DNA of 64,000 nucleotides from Niallia nealsonii (GTDB lineage Bacteria > Bacillota > Bacilli > Bacillales > Cytobacillaceae): the NCBI RefSeq assembly GCF_002835805.1, contig NZ_PISE01000008.1, forward strand, positions 62,001 to 126,000, written 5' to 3'. The notes under the pieces were generated by a model, which was not told the DNA's origin, did no database searches, and saw nothing but the letters and a program-made list of their open reading frames with translations. The position numbers and the translations under genes were made by a program. Positions 38,563-47,699 of this stretch are shown here, piece after piece (the first letter of the stretch is position 1; the number at the start of each line of letters is the position of its first letter).

Positions 38563-39492
38563 ATGGAAAAAATTAATGATACGCTAAAGAAGCTCGGAGC
38601 GAATTCTAGTTTTCAAGAAAGATATCAAAAAATGAAGCAGGAAGTGCTAAAAAATCCTGATGTTAGAACCTTCTTGAGAGAACAGGAGGATGAGCTTACT
38701 TCTGAGATGATTGAAGTTGGCATGATTAAATTATATGAATATGCCAATCAAAGCAAAGAATGCAATAAATGTCCTAATTTAGGGTCATGCATTAACGTGA
38801 TGCAAGGTTATCATCCAAAATTAGTTATTATCCGAGGCAGAATCGATATCCAATATGATCGCTGCCCTCGAAAAGTAATGGAAGAGGCTAAAAAGAAAAA
38901 AGAAAAATTAATTCAAAGTTTATATGTACCTCAAGATATTCTCGAATCATCCTTTAATCATATGGATATTGGACAAGATCGAGCAGAGGCTGTCAGAGCA
39001 GCAATCAATTTTGTAAAGCAATATGAGCCAGGGAAAAAGCAAAAAGGCTTATACTTTTATGGGGAATTCGGTGTTGGGAAATCCTATATATTAGGAGCTA
39101 TTGCAAATGAATTATCTCAAAAACAAGTTTCCTCTATGATTGTGTACGTCCCAGAATTATTTAGAGAAATGAAAGGATCCATTGCGGACAGCACATTAAA
39201 TAAGAAGTTAGAAAGCATAAAAAGGGAGCCCATTCTTATGTTAGATGATATTGGAGCAGAAACAATGTCTAGCTGGATAAGAGATGAAGTGTTAGGTCCT
39301 ATTCTCCAATTTAGAATGCTTGAGAATTTGCCGACCTTTTTTTCTTCTAATTTTGACTTTAGTGGACTAGAACACCACTTAACCTATACACAAAGAGGAG
39401 AAGAAGAAAAGATGAAAGCAATGAGGGTGATGGAACGAATCCGCTATTTAGCAGCACCCATTTATGTAAAAGGACCAAATAAAAGATTATAA
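38563..39492 (+). CDS. dnaI: Helicase loader DnaI
   Basis: DnaI is the AAA+ loader of the replicative helicase. The 309-residue protein has an N-terminal helicase-binding domain with a zinc cluster (CNKCPNLGSC, CPRK) and a C-terminal AAA+ domain with Walker A YGEFGVGKSYILG near 170, Walker B PILMLDDIGAETMSSW near 225, and a sensor region TFFSSNFDFSGL. ATG 38563 is chosen with GGTGGTGA upstream; two in-frame GTG codons at 38551 and 38554 are alternatives. Confidence 0.95.
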   Translation: MEKINDTLKKLGANSSFQERYQKMKQEVLKNPDVRTFLREQEDELTSEMIEVGMIKLYEYANQSKECNKCPNLGSCINVMQGYHPKLVIIRGRIDIQYDRCPRKVMEEAKKKKEKLIQSLYVPQDILESSFNHMDIGQDRAEAVRAAINFVKQYEPGKKQKGLYFYGEFGVGKSYILGAIANELSQKQVSSMIVYVPELFREMKGSIADSTLNKKLESIKREPILMLDDIGAETMSSWIRDEVLGPILQFRMLENLPTFFSSNFDFSGLEHHLTYTQRGEEEKMKAMRVMERIRYLAAPIYVKGPNKRL

Positions 39493-39547
39493 TACAATCA
39501 TATATTGTTTTTGACTAGATAAGAAGGTGAATAGTCAATAAAGTTTT

Positions 39548-39583
39548 AAAAAAAGAATAGTGATCTACACTATTCTTTTTTTT
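39548..39583 (+). terminator. Terminator of dnaBI
   Basis: AAAAAAGAATAGTG pairs with CACTATTCTTTTTTTT around five bases. Confidence 0.92.
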
Positions 39584-39584
39584 A

Positions 39585-39760
39585 GACTATTTTCTCAAAG
39601 TTTGTTGTTTTTGGCATAAGAAAATGGGAAATAAATGCTTAGCATCCTGCATATACGTAGACTCCTGCGGGAAAAGCGAGAAAGGCAAGACCCCTCAAGG
39701 GAGCGGAGTGTGTGCAGGATGCGGATTTAAAAAGCAACAATTTATACGAAAACAGCCTTT
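39585..39760. repeat. Dispersed inverted-repeat family B, long copy B3
   Basis: Outer arms are CTATTTTCTCAAAGTTTGTT with GTTTTT and AAAAGCAACAATTTATACGA with AAACAG. Inside is a second, perfect 10-bp inverted repeat GCATCCTGCA (39642-39651) and TGCAGGATGC (39713-39722), and ACTCCTGCGGGAAAAGCGAG at 39661-39680, a sequence I recall as common in intergenic repeats of Bacillaceae. It lies between dnaI and ytxC. Confidence 0.8.
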
Positions 39761-39841
39761 TTTATGCAAATTTACTTCTATTTTTTGTTATTTCCCCATA
39801 TACATGCTATCAAGGAATTCTTTATAAAAGGGGGGATATAT

Positions 39842-40711
39842 TTGATTGAAATTAGTTTTCAAAAAGTAGAGGAAGCAACAAAAATGCATCAATTATTGCT
39901 TAGTCATTGCTGTCCACGAGGATTGAAAATAGCGCATCTGCAAAATGGACATGAATATATTCTGAAAATAGATTGGGATAAAAATGGGCATCAAAAAGAT
40001 TATACTAAGGCACTTCAACAAATATTTTTTCAATTTATTTTATCCAATAAATGCGATTCTTGGGCAAAAGAAATAGTATCCAATCAATATTTTTTTAAAG
40101 AGGAAGCAGAGCAGCGGCATATTATTGATATTATGCATTCTATATTAGAAGGAGAAAAGGAAGATCTCGCTAATTTAATTCATGATGTAAATTTAGAAGA
40201 GTGTTTAAAAGGGGCCGTTACTGATATATTTGCAGAAAAAAAATCCTTTTCGTTTGATTCTTTTGTTCAATTTCGTCTCCGTTCCTTTAAAGAAATAATC
40301 AGAAAATATGTAGAAATCTCTATTGATGAATATAAAATGGAACAGGAATATCAAGTGTTTGTTCAAACGTTACGGGAGTTTTTAATAAATCGCAAACCCA
40401 AAAAACAAATTATTCATGTTTTCGTTGATTTGGATATTCAAATTTTCGATGATAAATATAGGGAGATAACAGGACAAGAATTAGTAATGCTAGGGGATAA
40501 AAAAATAGTGGAGAACCAGTCTATTTATATAGACCCCTTTACAATTGGTCCACTTTTGGCATTGGCTCCAAATAAAATTTATTTATATACAGAAGATAGA
40601 GAGCAGGCATTTGTGCGTACCATTACTAATATTTTTGAAGAACGGGTCTCTGTAAGGGAAAAACAAGATTTTTTTCAAGGAGTCAGCATTCCAGCACGGC
40701 CATTTGAATAG
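39842..40711 (+). CDS. ytxC: Putative sporulation protein YtxC
   Basis: The 289-residue protein matches YtxC, present only in spore formers and of unknown mechanism. It has no clear membrane segment. Visible blocks are SFDSFVQFRLRSFKEIIRKY near residue 140, a typical YtxC motif, and VFVDLDIQIFDDKYREITG in the C-terminal part. The start was moved to TTG 39842 (LIEISFQKV), where GGGGGG is about 7 bases upstream; the longer frame begins inside repeat B3. It lies between dnaI and thrS as in B. subtilis, without ytxB. Confidence 0.88.
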   Translation: MIEISFQKVEEATKMHQLLLSHCCPRGLKIAHLQNGHEYILKIDWDKNGHQKDYTKALQQIFFQFILSNKCDSWAKEIVSNQYFFKEEAEQRHIIDIMHSILEGEKEDLANLIHDVNLEECLKGAVTDIFAEKKSFSFDSFVQFRLRSFKEIIRKYVEISIDEYKMEQEYQVFVQTLREFLINRKPKKQIIHVFVDLDIQIFDDKYREITGQELVMLGDKKIVENQSIYIDPFTIGPLLALAPNKIYLYTEDREQAFVRTITNIFEERVSVREKQDFFQGVSIPARPFE

Positions 40712-40727
40712 AAATCATGAATTGCCC

Positions 40728-40756
40728 TTGATTTTCTTTTCTTTAAAGAATATAAT
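40728..40756 (+). promoter_or_regulatory. SigA promoter of thrS
   Basis: TTGATT and a perfect TATAAT are separated by 17 bp, giving a transcript start near 40763, just ahead of the T-box leader. Confidence 0.75.
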
Positions 40757-40762
40757 ACGTAC

Positions 40763-41057
40763 ATAAATCAACTATATTTTTTTACATGTTATGATGAGGA
40801 TAATAGTTTTCTTATACGATTCAAAGAGAGGGAAGTATGGCTGAGAGCTTCCTAATACGATAAGATCACTTACCACCTTTAAACTTCAATCATGAACAGG
40901 CAATGGCCTTATTATTGGTTGGCGGCATGCAGCCGTTATCTGTTTAACTAAGCCGTTATAATTAGTTTCTCTTTTTATAATCGGGAATTAGGGTGGAATC
41001 ACGTGTTATAAATAAACATAACTCGTCCCTTTCTATAGGGATGGGTTTTTTTGCGTG
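40763..41057 (+). promoter_or_regulatory. T-box riboswitch leader of thrS
   Basis: The leader senses uncharged tRNA-Thr and controls transcription into thrS. The T-box sequence AGGGTGGAATCACG is at 40990-41003, followed by terminator ACTCGTCCCT/AGGGATGGGT with a T-run ending at 41052. AGAGAGGGAAG (stem I) is at about 40826. Thr codons ACT (40868-40870) and ACC (40872-40874, followed by a purine) lie where the specifier is expected; ACC fits best. The TGGA in the bulge would pair with tRNA ending UCCA. Confidence 0.9.
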
Positions 41058-41107
41058 TAAAAATCACCGCATGTGAACAAATAGTAAGGAATATAGGAGG
41101 AAATAGT

Positions 41108-43039
41108 ATGTCAGAATTAATCAAAATTTCTTTTCCTGATGGAGCTGTAAAGGAGTTTCCTGTGGGCACAACAACAGAAGAAATTGCTGGTTCAATAAGC
41201 CCTGGTTTAAGAAAAAAAGCAATTGCAGGCAAAATAAACGGTGCACTTTATGATTTGAAAAGACCGATAGAACAAGATGCATCTTTTGAAATAATCACGC
41301 CAGAACGTGACGAGGCGCTTGAAATTTTACGCCATAGTTCAGCACATTTAATGGCTCAAGCAATTAAAAGATTATATAAAAATGTAAAACTTGGTGTAGG
41401 TCCAGTTATTGAGGGTGGGTTCTATTATGATATTGATATCGAAGAATCATTAACGCCAGAAGACCTGCCAAAAATAGAAAAAGAAATGGCTAAAATTATC
41501 AATGAAAATATTGAAATTATTCGTAAAGAAGTTAGCCGTAATGAAGCAGTTGAACTGTTTAAGGAAATGGACGATGAGTATAAACTAGAGCTGATTGATG
41601 CGATTCCAGCAGATGAAACAGTAACATTGTATCAACAAGGAGAATTTATTGATCTTTGCCGTGGTATTCACGTTCCGTCTACTGGAAAGTTAAAAGAATT
41701 TAAATTATTAAGCATTGCCGGTGCTTATTGGCGAGGCAATAGTGATAATAAAATGCTGCAGCGCATTTATGGAACTGCATTTTTTAAAAAGGCAGAATTA
41801 GATGAACATTTGCGTCTTTTAGAAGAGGCGAAAGAACGAGATCATAGAAAAATCGGGAAAGAACTTGATCTTTTTATGACATCTCAAAAAGTAGGACAAG
41901 GCCTGCCGTTATGGCTGCCAAAAGGTGCAACTATTCGCCGCATAGTAGAACGCTATATTGTGGACAAGGAAGAAAGACTAGGCTATAACCATGTGTACAC
42001 ACCCATTATGGGAAGTGTTGATTTATATAAAACTTCTGGCCACTGGGATCACTATCAAGAAGATATGTTCCCGCCCATGGAAATGGATAACGAGCAGTTA
42101 GTGCTTCGTCCAATGAATTGTCCTCATCATATGGTGGTATATAAAAATAGCATACACAGCTATAGAGAATTGCCAATTCGTATTGCTGAACTTGGAACAA
42201 TGCATCGATATGAAATGTCAGGAGCATTATCAGGCCTGCAGCGTGTTCGCGGGATGACATTAAATGATGCCCATATCTTTGTTCGTCCAGATCAAATTAA
42301 AGACGAATTTAAACGCGTGGTAAATCTTGTGTTAGATGTTTATAAAGACTTTGATATTACTGATTATAGCTTCCGTTTATCCTATCGTGATCCAGAGGAT
42401 ACAGAGAAATATTTTGATGATGATGAAATGTGGAATAAAGCGCAAAGCATGCTGAAAGATGCGATGGATGACCTAGGTCTAGATTATTTTGAGGCAGAAG
42501 GAGAAGCGGCTTTTTATGGCCCTAAACTAGATGTTCAAGTAAAAACAGCATTAGGCAAGGAAGAGACACTTTCTACTGTACAGCTAGATTTCTTGCTTCC
42601 AGAACGTTTTGATTTGACATATGTTGGAGAAGATGGCAAACAGCATCGACCAGTCGTTATTCACCGTGGTGTTGTATCAACAATGGAAAGATTTATTGCT
42701 TTTTTAATTGAAGAATATAAAGGTGCTTTCCCGACATGGCTATCACCAGTTCAAGTACAAGTTATTCCTGTTTCCCCATCTGTTCATTTTGATTATGCAC
42801 AACAAGTGAAAGAAGAGTTGCAAAAACAAGGATTCCGTGTAGAATTAGATGAGCGTGATGAGAAAATTGGCTATAAAATTCGTGAAGCGCAAATGAAAAA
42901 AATTCCTTATATGCTAGTGGTAGGGGATAAAGAGGTAGAAGAACAAGCTGTAAATGTTCGTAAATATGGAGAACAAAAGTCGGAAACTGTTTCTTTTGAA
43001 GCATTTTTAGCCAATTTGAAAAAAGAGGTTAATCGTTAA
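41108..43039 (+). CDS. thrS: Threonyl-tRNA synthetase
   Basis: ThrS charges tRNA-Thr. The 643-residue protein has a TGS domain (1-65), an editing domain ([15 protein letters not shown]; later [10 protein letters not shown]), the class II catalytic core with [12 protein letters not shown] (zinc ligand Cys) and [20 protein letters not shown] (motif 2), motif 3 [16 protein letters not shown] and the anticodon-binding domain. ATG 41108 follows AGGAGG; the longer frame starts inside the T-box terminator. Confidence 0.98.
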   Translation: MSELIKISFPDGAVKEFPVGTTTEEIAGSISPGLRKKAIAGKINGALYDLKRPIEQDASFEIITPERDEALEILRHSSAHLMAQAIKRLYKNVKLGVGPVIEGGFYYDIDIEESLTPEDLPKIEKEMAKIINENIEIIRKEVSRNEAVELFKEMDDEYKLELIDAIPADETVTLYQQGEFIDLCRGIHVPSTGKLKEFKLLSIAGAYWRGNSDNKMLQRIYGTAFFKKAELDEHLRLLEEAKERDHRKIGKELDLFMTSQKVGQGLPLWLPKGATIRRIVERYIVDKEERLGYNHVYTPIMGSVDLYKTSGHWDHYQEDMFPPMEMDNEQLVLRPMNCPHHMVVYKNSIHSYRELPIRIAELGTMHRYEMSGALSGLQRVRGMTLNDAHIFVRPDQIKDEFKRVVNLVLDVYKDFDITDYSFRLSYRDPEDTEKYFDDDEMWNKAQSMLKDAMDDLGLDYFEAEGEAAFYGPKLDVQVKTALGKEETLSTVQLDFLLPERFDLTYVGEDGKQHRPVVIHRGVVSTMERFIAFLIEEYKGAFPTWLSPVQVQVIPVSPSVHFDYAQQVKEELQKQGFRVELDERDEKIGYKIREAQMKKIPYMLVVGDKEVEEQAVNVRKYGEQKSETVSFEAFLANLKKEVNR

Positions 43040-43181
43040 TTCTTTTTTAAAAAGCTGAAAACAGTCGAATAAAAGAAGGGGAATTTGGCGAAAATAGCTG
43101 GTTGGCGTAAAAAAATTATGAAAAGTATTGCATTGTATAAATAATTTTGATAAAATTTTTCTCGTTGTGGTATTTCTTTCG

Positions 43182-43210
43182 TTGACTAATAGATATCTAC
43201 GTGATATAGT
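43182..43210 (+). promoter_or_regulatory. SigA promoter of infC-rpmI-rplT
   Basis: TTGACT and TATAGT are separated by exactly 17 bp. Confidence 0.8.
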
Positions 43211-43216
43211 TATTAA

Positions 43217-43371
43217 GGTAAATTGAATACAAGTTTGAGGAAAAGAAGAAGCACCCGCTTCTCACCTGATTGACACAAGATTCCAATAAGTAGTTAACAG
43301 GTAATTACGTGAACATTTTAGCTTTTTATGTTTGTTATCGTAAGTGTGGGTGGTTTTCCATCCACACTTTT
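43217..43371 (+). promoter_or_regulatory. L20-type ribosomal protein leader with terminator
   Basis: The sequence AGAAGCACCCGCTTCTCACC followed by TGATTGACA at 43248-43276 resembles the leader of Bacillus infC operons, where L20 binds and causes termination. It ends in GTGTGGGTGG/CCATCCACAC plus T-run at 43342-43371, an intrinsic terminator 220 bp before the first gene. L20 (rplT) is the last gene of the operon, allowing autoregulation. Confidence 0.8.
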
Positions 43372-43594
43372 TTATTGTTTAGCTTCATCCTCATGATCTA
43401 AACAATAGTGCAGATATTATGGGATGATTGCTTCTAAATGGGAACTGTAAATTATTTTCCTGACGATTCAACTTGGAGGTCAAGTGTCAATTTGTGATGG
43501 AACGGGAAAGTAGATGCTTGGATTTTCTCGTTGTTACAGGAATTTCTTGACCTGAACGTTGTATTCGTTAATTAACCTTGGAGGTGTATTAACT

Positions 43595-44110
43595 ATTAGC
43601 AAAGATATGATTTTAAATGAAGGTATTCGTGCTAGAGAGGTTCGATTGATTGACCAAAATGGAGAACAGCTTGGTATCAAAACAAAATTTGAAGCTCTTG
43701 AAATCGCAACACGTGTAAATCTTGATGTTGTTCTTGTTGCACCAACTGCAAAACCGCCAGTAGCCCGCATAATGGACTATGGCAAATATAAATTTGAACA
43801 GCAAAAGAAAGACAAAGAAGCACGTAAAAACCAAAAAATTATTAATATTAAAGAAGTTCGCCTTAGTCCTACTATAGATGAGCACGACTTTAATACAAAG
43901 CTTCGTAATGCGATAAAATTCTTAGAAAAAGGCGATAAAGTAAAAGCATCCATCCGTTTTAAGGGACGTGCTATTACACATAAAGAAATTGGTCAACGTG
44001 TGCTTGTTCGATTTGCAGAATCTTGTACAGAAGTTGCCACAGTGGAATCACATCCAAAAATGGACGGTCGAAGCATGTTCATGACTTTAGCGCCTAAAAA
44101 CGACAAGTAA
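43595..44110 (+). CDS. infC: Translation initiation factor IF-3 (AUU start)
   Basis: IF-3 prevents premature joining of ribosomal subunits and checks start codons. The mature frame [20 protein letters not shown] matches B. subtilis IF-3 from its first residue. The start is ATT at 43595, 8 bases after GGAGGTG; no ATG, GTG or TTG is available at that spacing, and the longer in-frame ATG at 43559 ([11 protein letters not shown]) lies before the ribosome binding site. AUU starts are conserved for infC, because IF-3 rejects its own non-standard start. Length 171 residues; C-terminal domain has [19 protein letters not shown]. Confidence 0.95.
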   Translation: MSKDMILNEGIRAREVRLIDQNGEQLGIKTKFEALEIATRVNLDVVLVAPTAKPPVARIMDYGKYKFEQQKKDKEARKNQKIINIKEVRLSPTIDEHDFNTKLRNAIKFLEKGDKVKASIRFKGRAITHKEIGQRVLVRFAESCTEVATVESHPKMDGRSMFMTLAPKNDK

Positions 44111-44126
44111 AGAGGAGGAATACCAA

Positions 44127-44327
44127 ATGCCAAAAATGAAAACTCACCGCGGAGCTGCTAAGCGTTTCAAGAAAACTGGGTCTGGTAAATTAAAACGTTC
44201 TCACGCTTATACAAGCCACTTATTCGCAAACAAATCTACAAAACAAAAACGTAAACTTCGTAAAGGATCTTTAGTATCTTCAGGAGATTACAAACGCATT
44301 CGTCACTTATTAGACAATATCAAGTAA
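44127..44327 (+). CDS. rpmI: 50S ribosomal protein L35
   Basis: The 66-residue basic protein begins [20 protein letters not shown], the L35 signature. ATG follows AGAGGAGG, 16 bp after infC. It is the second gene of the infC operon. Confidence 0.98.
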   Translation: MPKMKTHRGAAKRFKKTGSGKLKRSHAYTSHLFANKSTKQKRKLRKGSLVSSGDYKRIRHLLDNIK

Positions 44328-44359
44328 TAAAAGCTTATGGAAAATAGGAGGGAAACAAT

Positions 44360-44716
44360 ATGCCACGTGTTAAAGGCGGTACAGTTACACGCAAACGTCG
44401 TAAAAAAGTTCTTAAATTAGCTAAAGGTTATTTCGGTTCCAAACATACATTATACAAAGTTGCTAACCAACAAGTAATGAAATCATTAATGTATGCATAC
44501 CGCGATCGTCGTCAGAAAAAACGCGACTTCCGCAAATTATGGATTGCTCGTATTAATGCAGCTGCACGTATTAACGGTTTATCTTATAGCCGTTTAATGC
44601 ACGGATTAAAAGTTGCTGGTATCGAAGTAAACCGCAAAATGCTTGCTGAGCTTGCTGTAAGCGATGAAAAAGCATTTGCTGAATTAGCAACAGTTGCTAA
44701 ACAAAACTTAAAATAA
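44360..44716 (+). CDS. rplT: 50S ribosomal protein L20
   Basis: The 118-residue protein binds 23S rRNA early in assembly. It shows [20 protein letters not shown] at the start and [23 protein letters not shown] follows AGGAGGG. As last gene of infC-rpmI-rplT it is expected to repress the operon through the leader at 43217. Confidence 0.98.
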   Translation: MPRVKGGTVTRKRRKKVLKLAKGYFGSKHTLYKVANQQVMKSLMYAYRDRRQKKRDFRKLWIARINAAARINGLSYSRLMHGLKVAGIEVNRKMLAELAVSDEKAFAELATVAKQNLK

Positions 44717-44721
44717 TTATC

Positions 44722-44753
44722 TAAAAAGAAGGCATTGTTATGTCTTCTTTTTT
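44722..44753 (+). terminator. Terminator after rplT
   Basis: AAAAGAAGGCAT pairs with ATGTCTTCTTTTTT around a four-base loop. Confidence 0.85.
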
Positions 44754-44810
44754 ATTATGCTATTTTTCAGCGATAGCCTGTAAATATTAGCTGGGAAAAC
44801 AGGGGAAGGA

Positions 44811-44863
44811 TAAAGTGAAACTTCAATCATTGGGGGACTTATTGTCCGTTAATGCAGTATAAT
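44811..44863 (+). repeat. Dispersed repeat family A, short copy A5
   Basis: TAAAGTGAAACTTCAATCA and GTCCGTTAATGCAG flank a shortened middle with GGGGGAC. Closest to copy A1 after argH. Confidence 0.7.
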
Positions 44864-44903
44864 ATCCATTTTGCTTATCCACTATAGACAGGGGGAGGAT
44901 TAA

Positions 44904-45176
44904 ATGATTTACATGCTTTTAATTTATTTTCTTTTTATCAATATAATTGGCTTTTTCGTAATGAAAATAGATAAAACAAAAGCAATAAAACAGCAATACC
45001 GCATCAGTGAAAAAACATTGTGGACAATTGCTTTTCTATTTGGTGCCAGTGGATTAGCCGTTGGGATGAACCAATTTCGCCATAAAACAAAACATGTTAA
45101 TTTTAAACTAGGATTGCCCATTTTATCTGTATTGGAAATAGGAATTGTTCTTTATATAGTGTGTACAAAGGCATAA
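44904..45176 (+). CDS. ysdA: DUF1294 membrane protein YsdA
   Basis: The 90-residue protein has membrane segments at about 1-17, 38-52 and 68-86 and the family motif EKTLWTIAFLFGASGLAVGM then FRHKTKH. It matches YsdA of B. subtilis, which also follows rplT; its function is unknown. ATG with GGGGGAGG upstream. Confidence 0.93.
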   Translation: MIYMLLIYFLFINIIGFFVMKIDKTKAIKQQYRISEKTLWTIAFLFGASGLAVGMNQFRHKTKHVNFKLGLPILSVLEIGIVLYIVCTKA

Positions 45177-45241
45177 AAATTCATTTTTCTTATACACTGT
45201 TAATAACAGCATGATTTTTACAGAAGCGAAGGTGATAGAAA

Positions 45242-45823
45242 GTGGATGAACAATTATCGATGTTGTTTGTTATGATTGAATTAGGAGGAATTTTTGCTCC
45301 TATTGCCTTTATTCTTTTTCATACATTAAGACAAGTGATTTTTATTCCTCCTATGATCGTGTGTATTGCTGGGGGTATTCTTTTTGGTGTTACACTTGGA
45401 ACGATTTATTCGATTATTGGCTTAACCATTAATTGTTTATTTTTTTATTTCGTTATCAAAAAAATGCCAAAAACACATCGCAAACTTTCTTTGCTAAAAA
45501 AACGCTGGTTTGGCGAATATCGAAATTTAACAGTTGGTCAGGTTACTGTACTGCGCCTTATTCCATTTATTCACTATCATTTGCTGAACTTTTGTCTATT
45601 GGAAAAAAGACAAGGGCTTAAAGATTATCTAAAATACGCAACTATTACCAATATTCCATTGGCTTTCTTTTATACTATTTTTGGACAGTTTATTAGCCAA
45701 TTCTCCCCAACAATGATGATAGTTATTTTATTTGCATTGTGTATTTTAGTGTATATTTTACGAGAAAAAATAACCATTATAAAATGGAAAGAGTTTTTTA
45801 AAGAGGCTCATCAAAAAAGCTAA
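45242..45823 (+). CDS. VTT-domain (TVP38/TMEM64-like) membrane protein
   Basis: The 193-residue protein has five or six membrane helices and the VTT/SNARE-associated features FIPPMIVCIAGGILFG and LRLIPFIHYHLLNFCL. The usual reentrant GxxxG loop is partly kept. Related bacterial DedA/TVP38 proteins are linked to lipid scrambling, but this member's role is unknown. It is slightly shorter than typical. GTG start with CGAAGGTG upstream. The terminator arm overlaps its stop codon. Confidence 0.8.
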   Translation: MDEQLSMLFVMIELGGIFAPIAFILFHTLRQVIFIPPMIVCIAGGILFGVTLGTIYSIIGLTINCLFFYFVIKKMPKTHRKLSLLKKRWFGEYRNLTVGQVTVLRLIPFIHYHLLNFCLLEKRQGLKDYLKYATITNIPLAFFYTIFGQFISQFSPTMMIVILFALCILVYILREKITIIKWKEFFKEAHQKS

Positions 45824-45853
45824 AACAGAAAATTTCCGTTTTAGCTTTTTTAT
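45813..45853 (+). terminator. Terminator overlapping the end of the VTT gene
   Basis: AAAAAAGCTAAAAC pairs with GTTTTAGCTTTTTT; the stop codon TAA is inside the first arm. Confidence 0.9.
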
Positions 45854-45858
45854 TATTT

Positions 45859-46030
45859 GGCTATGTTAAGGCTTATGATTGATTTTGATACTTTGTTGAT
45901 TGGAGCGGGTATGTGAGACTTCTGCTTTGAAAAGCGAGTCAAAGGGAGATCCTTTTCAAGCACGTGCTAGAGGAGGCTCTTAAAATCGAACTCCTGGAGT
46001 GAAAATCAACAGACAAGTGTAACCGAGCCT
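45859..46030. repeat. Dispersed inverted-repeat family B, long copy B4
   Basis: GGCTATGTTA and TAACCGAGCC form the ends; inside them TTTGTTGATTGGAGCG faces ACTCCTGGAGTGAAAATCAA. It lies between the VTT gene and the convergent ysdB and touches the ysdB stop. TGATTGGAGCGG near the end is shared with many Bacillaceae repeats as I recall them. Confidence 0.7.
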
Positions 46031-46031
46031 A

Positions 46032-46382
46032 TTATTTAGGATATTTCCACTCGATTTTTGCATGAGAATACGTGTTTAATAACGATTTTTCGATAAACTG
46101 AATATCTTCTTCTGAAAGCTTCGTATTAAAAGGATCTGTCGGCCATAATGAAATAGAAGTTACTCTATCAGATTTATCAGCATATTTTTCTCCTTCTATT
46201 AAAAAGCCTTTATGCGTCAAAAGAAAGTTCATCCGAACATTTTTAGCATTATCCATTAAATAAAACTTTTTTCGTAAGCGTGCAAAAGCTAGCCGCCATT
46301 CTGGTTTCAATAAAAATGCAACAATGCGGTATAGGATAAAAAAAACGAAAATGAGTAATAATAAACGCAAAAGCCACATCAT
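46032..46382 (-). CDS. ysdB: SigW-regulated membrane protein YsdB
   Basis: The 116-residue protein begins MMWLLRLLLLIFVFFILYRI, one membrane anchor, followed by a basic segment and a soluble part ending HAKIEWKYPK, as in YsdB. ATG 46382 follows GGAGG with 7 bases between; the longer frame to 46505 has no such site and would run through the promoter. The gene has a perfect SigW promoter, so it belongs to the cell-envelope stress response. Its molecular role is unknown. Confidence 0.88.
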   Translation of the reverse strand: MMWLLRLLLLIFVFFILYRIVAFLLKPEWRLAFARLRKKFYLMDNAKNVRMNFLLTHKGFLIEGEKYADKSDRVTSISLWPTDPFNTKLSEEDIQFIEKSLLNTYSHAKIEWKYPK

Positions 46383-46427
46383 AAAAAAGCCTCCAATATA
46401 TAAAAATAATACATTTAGCTTTATGAA

Positions 46428-46453
46428 TACGTTGCAGCTAGAAAAAAGTTTCA
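46428..46453 (-). promoter_or_regulatory. SigW promoter of ysdB
   Basis: On the minus strand TGAAAC, exactly 16 bp, then CGTA, a full match to the ECF SigW consensus. The spacer starts with a T-run, as favoured by SigW. Confidence 0.92.
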
Positions 46454-46565
46454 TTTTTATAAAAAAATTTAAAAGAGTATTAAGGGATGATATACTAGGA
46501 ACCATATAAATTTCTTAGTATAATAGTATTTGTTTTTTATATCTGAATATAAGGGAGTCGAAATA

Positions 46566-47651
46566 ATGAAGAAAATGGATGAAACATTAGAGATGCTAAA
46601 AGAATTAACAGATGCAAAAGGAATCCCTGGAAATGAACGTGAACCAAGAGAGGTCATGAAAAAATACATAACTCCATATGCAGATGAAGTAACAACAGAT
46701 AACTTAGGAAGTTTAATTGCAAAAAAAATCGGCAATGAACAAGGACCAAAAATTATGGTAGCAGGCCATTTAGATGAAGTTGGTTTTATGATTACACGTA
46801 TTGATGATAAAGGATTTTTATATTTTCAAACAGTAGGCGGATGGTGGTCACAAGTAATGCTTGCCCAGCGTGTTACAATTGTCACTAAACAAGGAGATAT
46901 AACTGGCGTAATCGGCTCAAAACCACCCCATATTTTATCTCCAGAAGCTCGCAAAAAGCCAGTAGATATTAAGGACATGTTCATTGATATCGGTGCATCT
47001 TCAAAAGAAGAAGCAAAAGAGTGGGGAGTAATACCAGGAGATATGGTAGTTCCGTATTTTGAATTTACTGTGATGAATAATGAAAAAATGCTGCTGGCAA
47101 AAGCTTGGGATAATCGAATTGGTTGTGCGATTGCCATTGATGTGCTAAAAGGCTTGGAAAATGAAACACATGAAAATATTGTATACGGAGTTGGCACGGT
47201 TCAAGAAGAAGTTGGCTTGCGCGGTGCAAAAACAGCAGCTCAAAAAATCAATCCCGATATTGCGTTTGGAGTGGATGTCGGCATTGCTGGTGATACACCG
47301 GGAATTACGGAAAAAGAAGCGTTAAGCAAAATGGGGAAAGGCCCTCAAATTATCCTTTATGATGCGTCGATGGTATCTCATAAAGGATTAAGAGATTTAG
47401 TGACCGATACTGCGGATGAATTAAATATTCCTTATCAATTTGACAGTGTACCAGGAGGAGGAACAGATTCGGGTTCCATTCATTTAACACATGATGGTGT
47501 TCCAGCACTTTCTATTACCATTGCAACCCGCTATATTCATTCACATGCAGCAATGCTTCATCGCGATGATTATGAAAATGCGGTAAAATTAATAATAGAA
47601 GTTATTAAAAGATTGGACCGAGAAACAGTCAATAAATTGACATTCGCTTAA
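46566..47651 (+). CDS. ysdC: M42 family metallopeptidase YsdC
   Basis: The 361-residue protein is a tetrahedral-type aminopeptidase/glucanase homologue. Metal and catalytic residues appear in order: His and Asp in [10 protein letters not shown], Asp in KAWDNRIGC, Glu pair in [10 protein letters not shown], Asp in GVDVGIA and His in [14 protein letters not shown] 46566 follows AGGGAGTCG; the longer frame begins at 46530 without a site. Confidence 0.94.
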   Translation: MKKMDETLEMLKELTDAKGIPGNEREPREVMKKYITPYADEVTTDNLGSLIAKKIGNEQGPKIMVAGHLDEVGFMITRIDDKGFLYFQTVGGWWSQVMLAQRVTIVTKQGDITGVIGSKPPHILSPEARKKPVDIKDMFIDIGASSKEEAKEWGVIPGDMVVPYFEFTVMNNEKMLLAKAWDNRIGCAIAIDVLKGLENETHENIVYGVGTVQEEVGLRGAKTAAQKINPDIAFGVDVGIAGDTPGITEKEALSKMGKGPQIILYDASMVSHKGLRDLVTDTADELNIPYQFDSVPGGGTDSGSIHLTHDGVPALSITIATRYIHSHAAMLHRDDYENAVKLIIEVIKRLDRETVNKLTFA

Positions 47652-47660
47652 TATTTAGTA

Positions 47661-47699
47661 AAAAAAAGAGAGGCTCCATATGGGGAACCTCTCTTTTTA
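47661..47699. terminator. Bidirectional terminator ysdC / permease gene
   Basis: AAAAAGAGAGGCTCC pairs with GGGAACCTCTCTTTTT; T-runs on both strands. Confidence 0.9.

Noticed and set aside
39624-39827. 67-codon open frame with several cysteines (MGNKCLASC start)
   Set aside because: It lies mostly inside repeat B3; the cysteines come from the repeat sequence, and there is no ribosome binding site.
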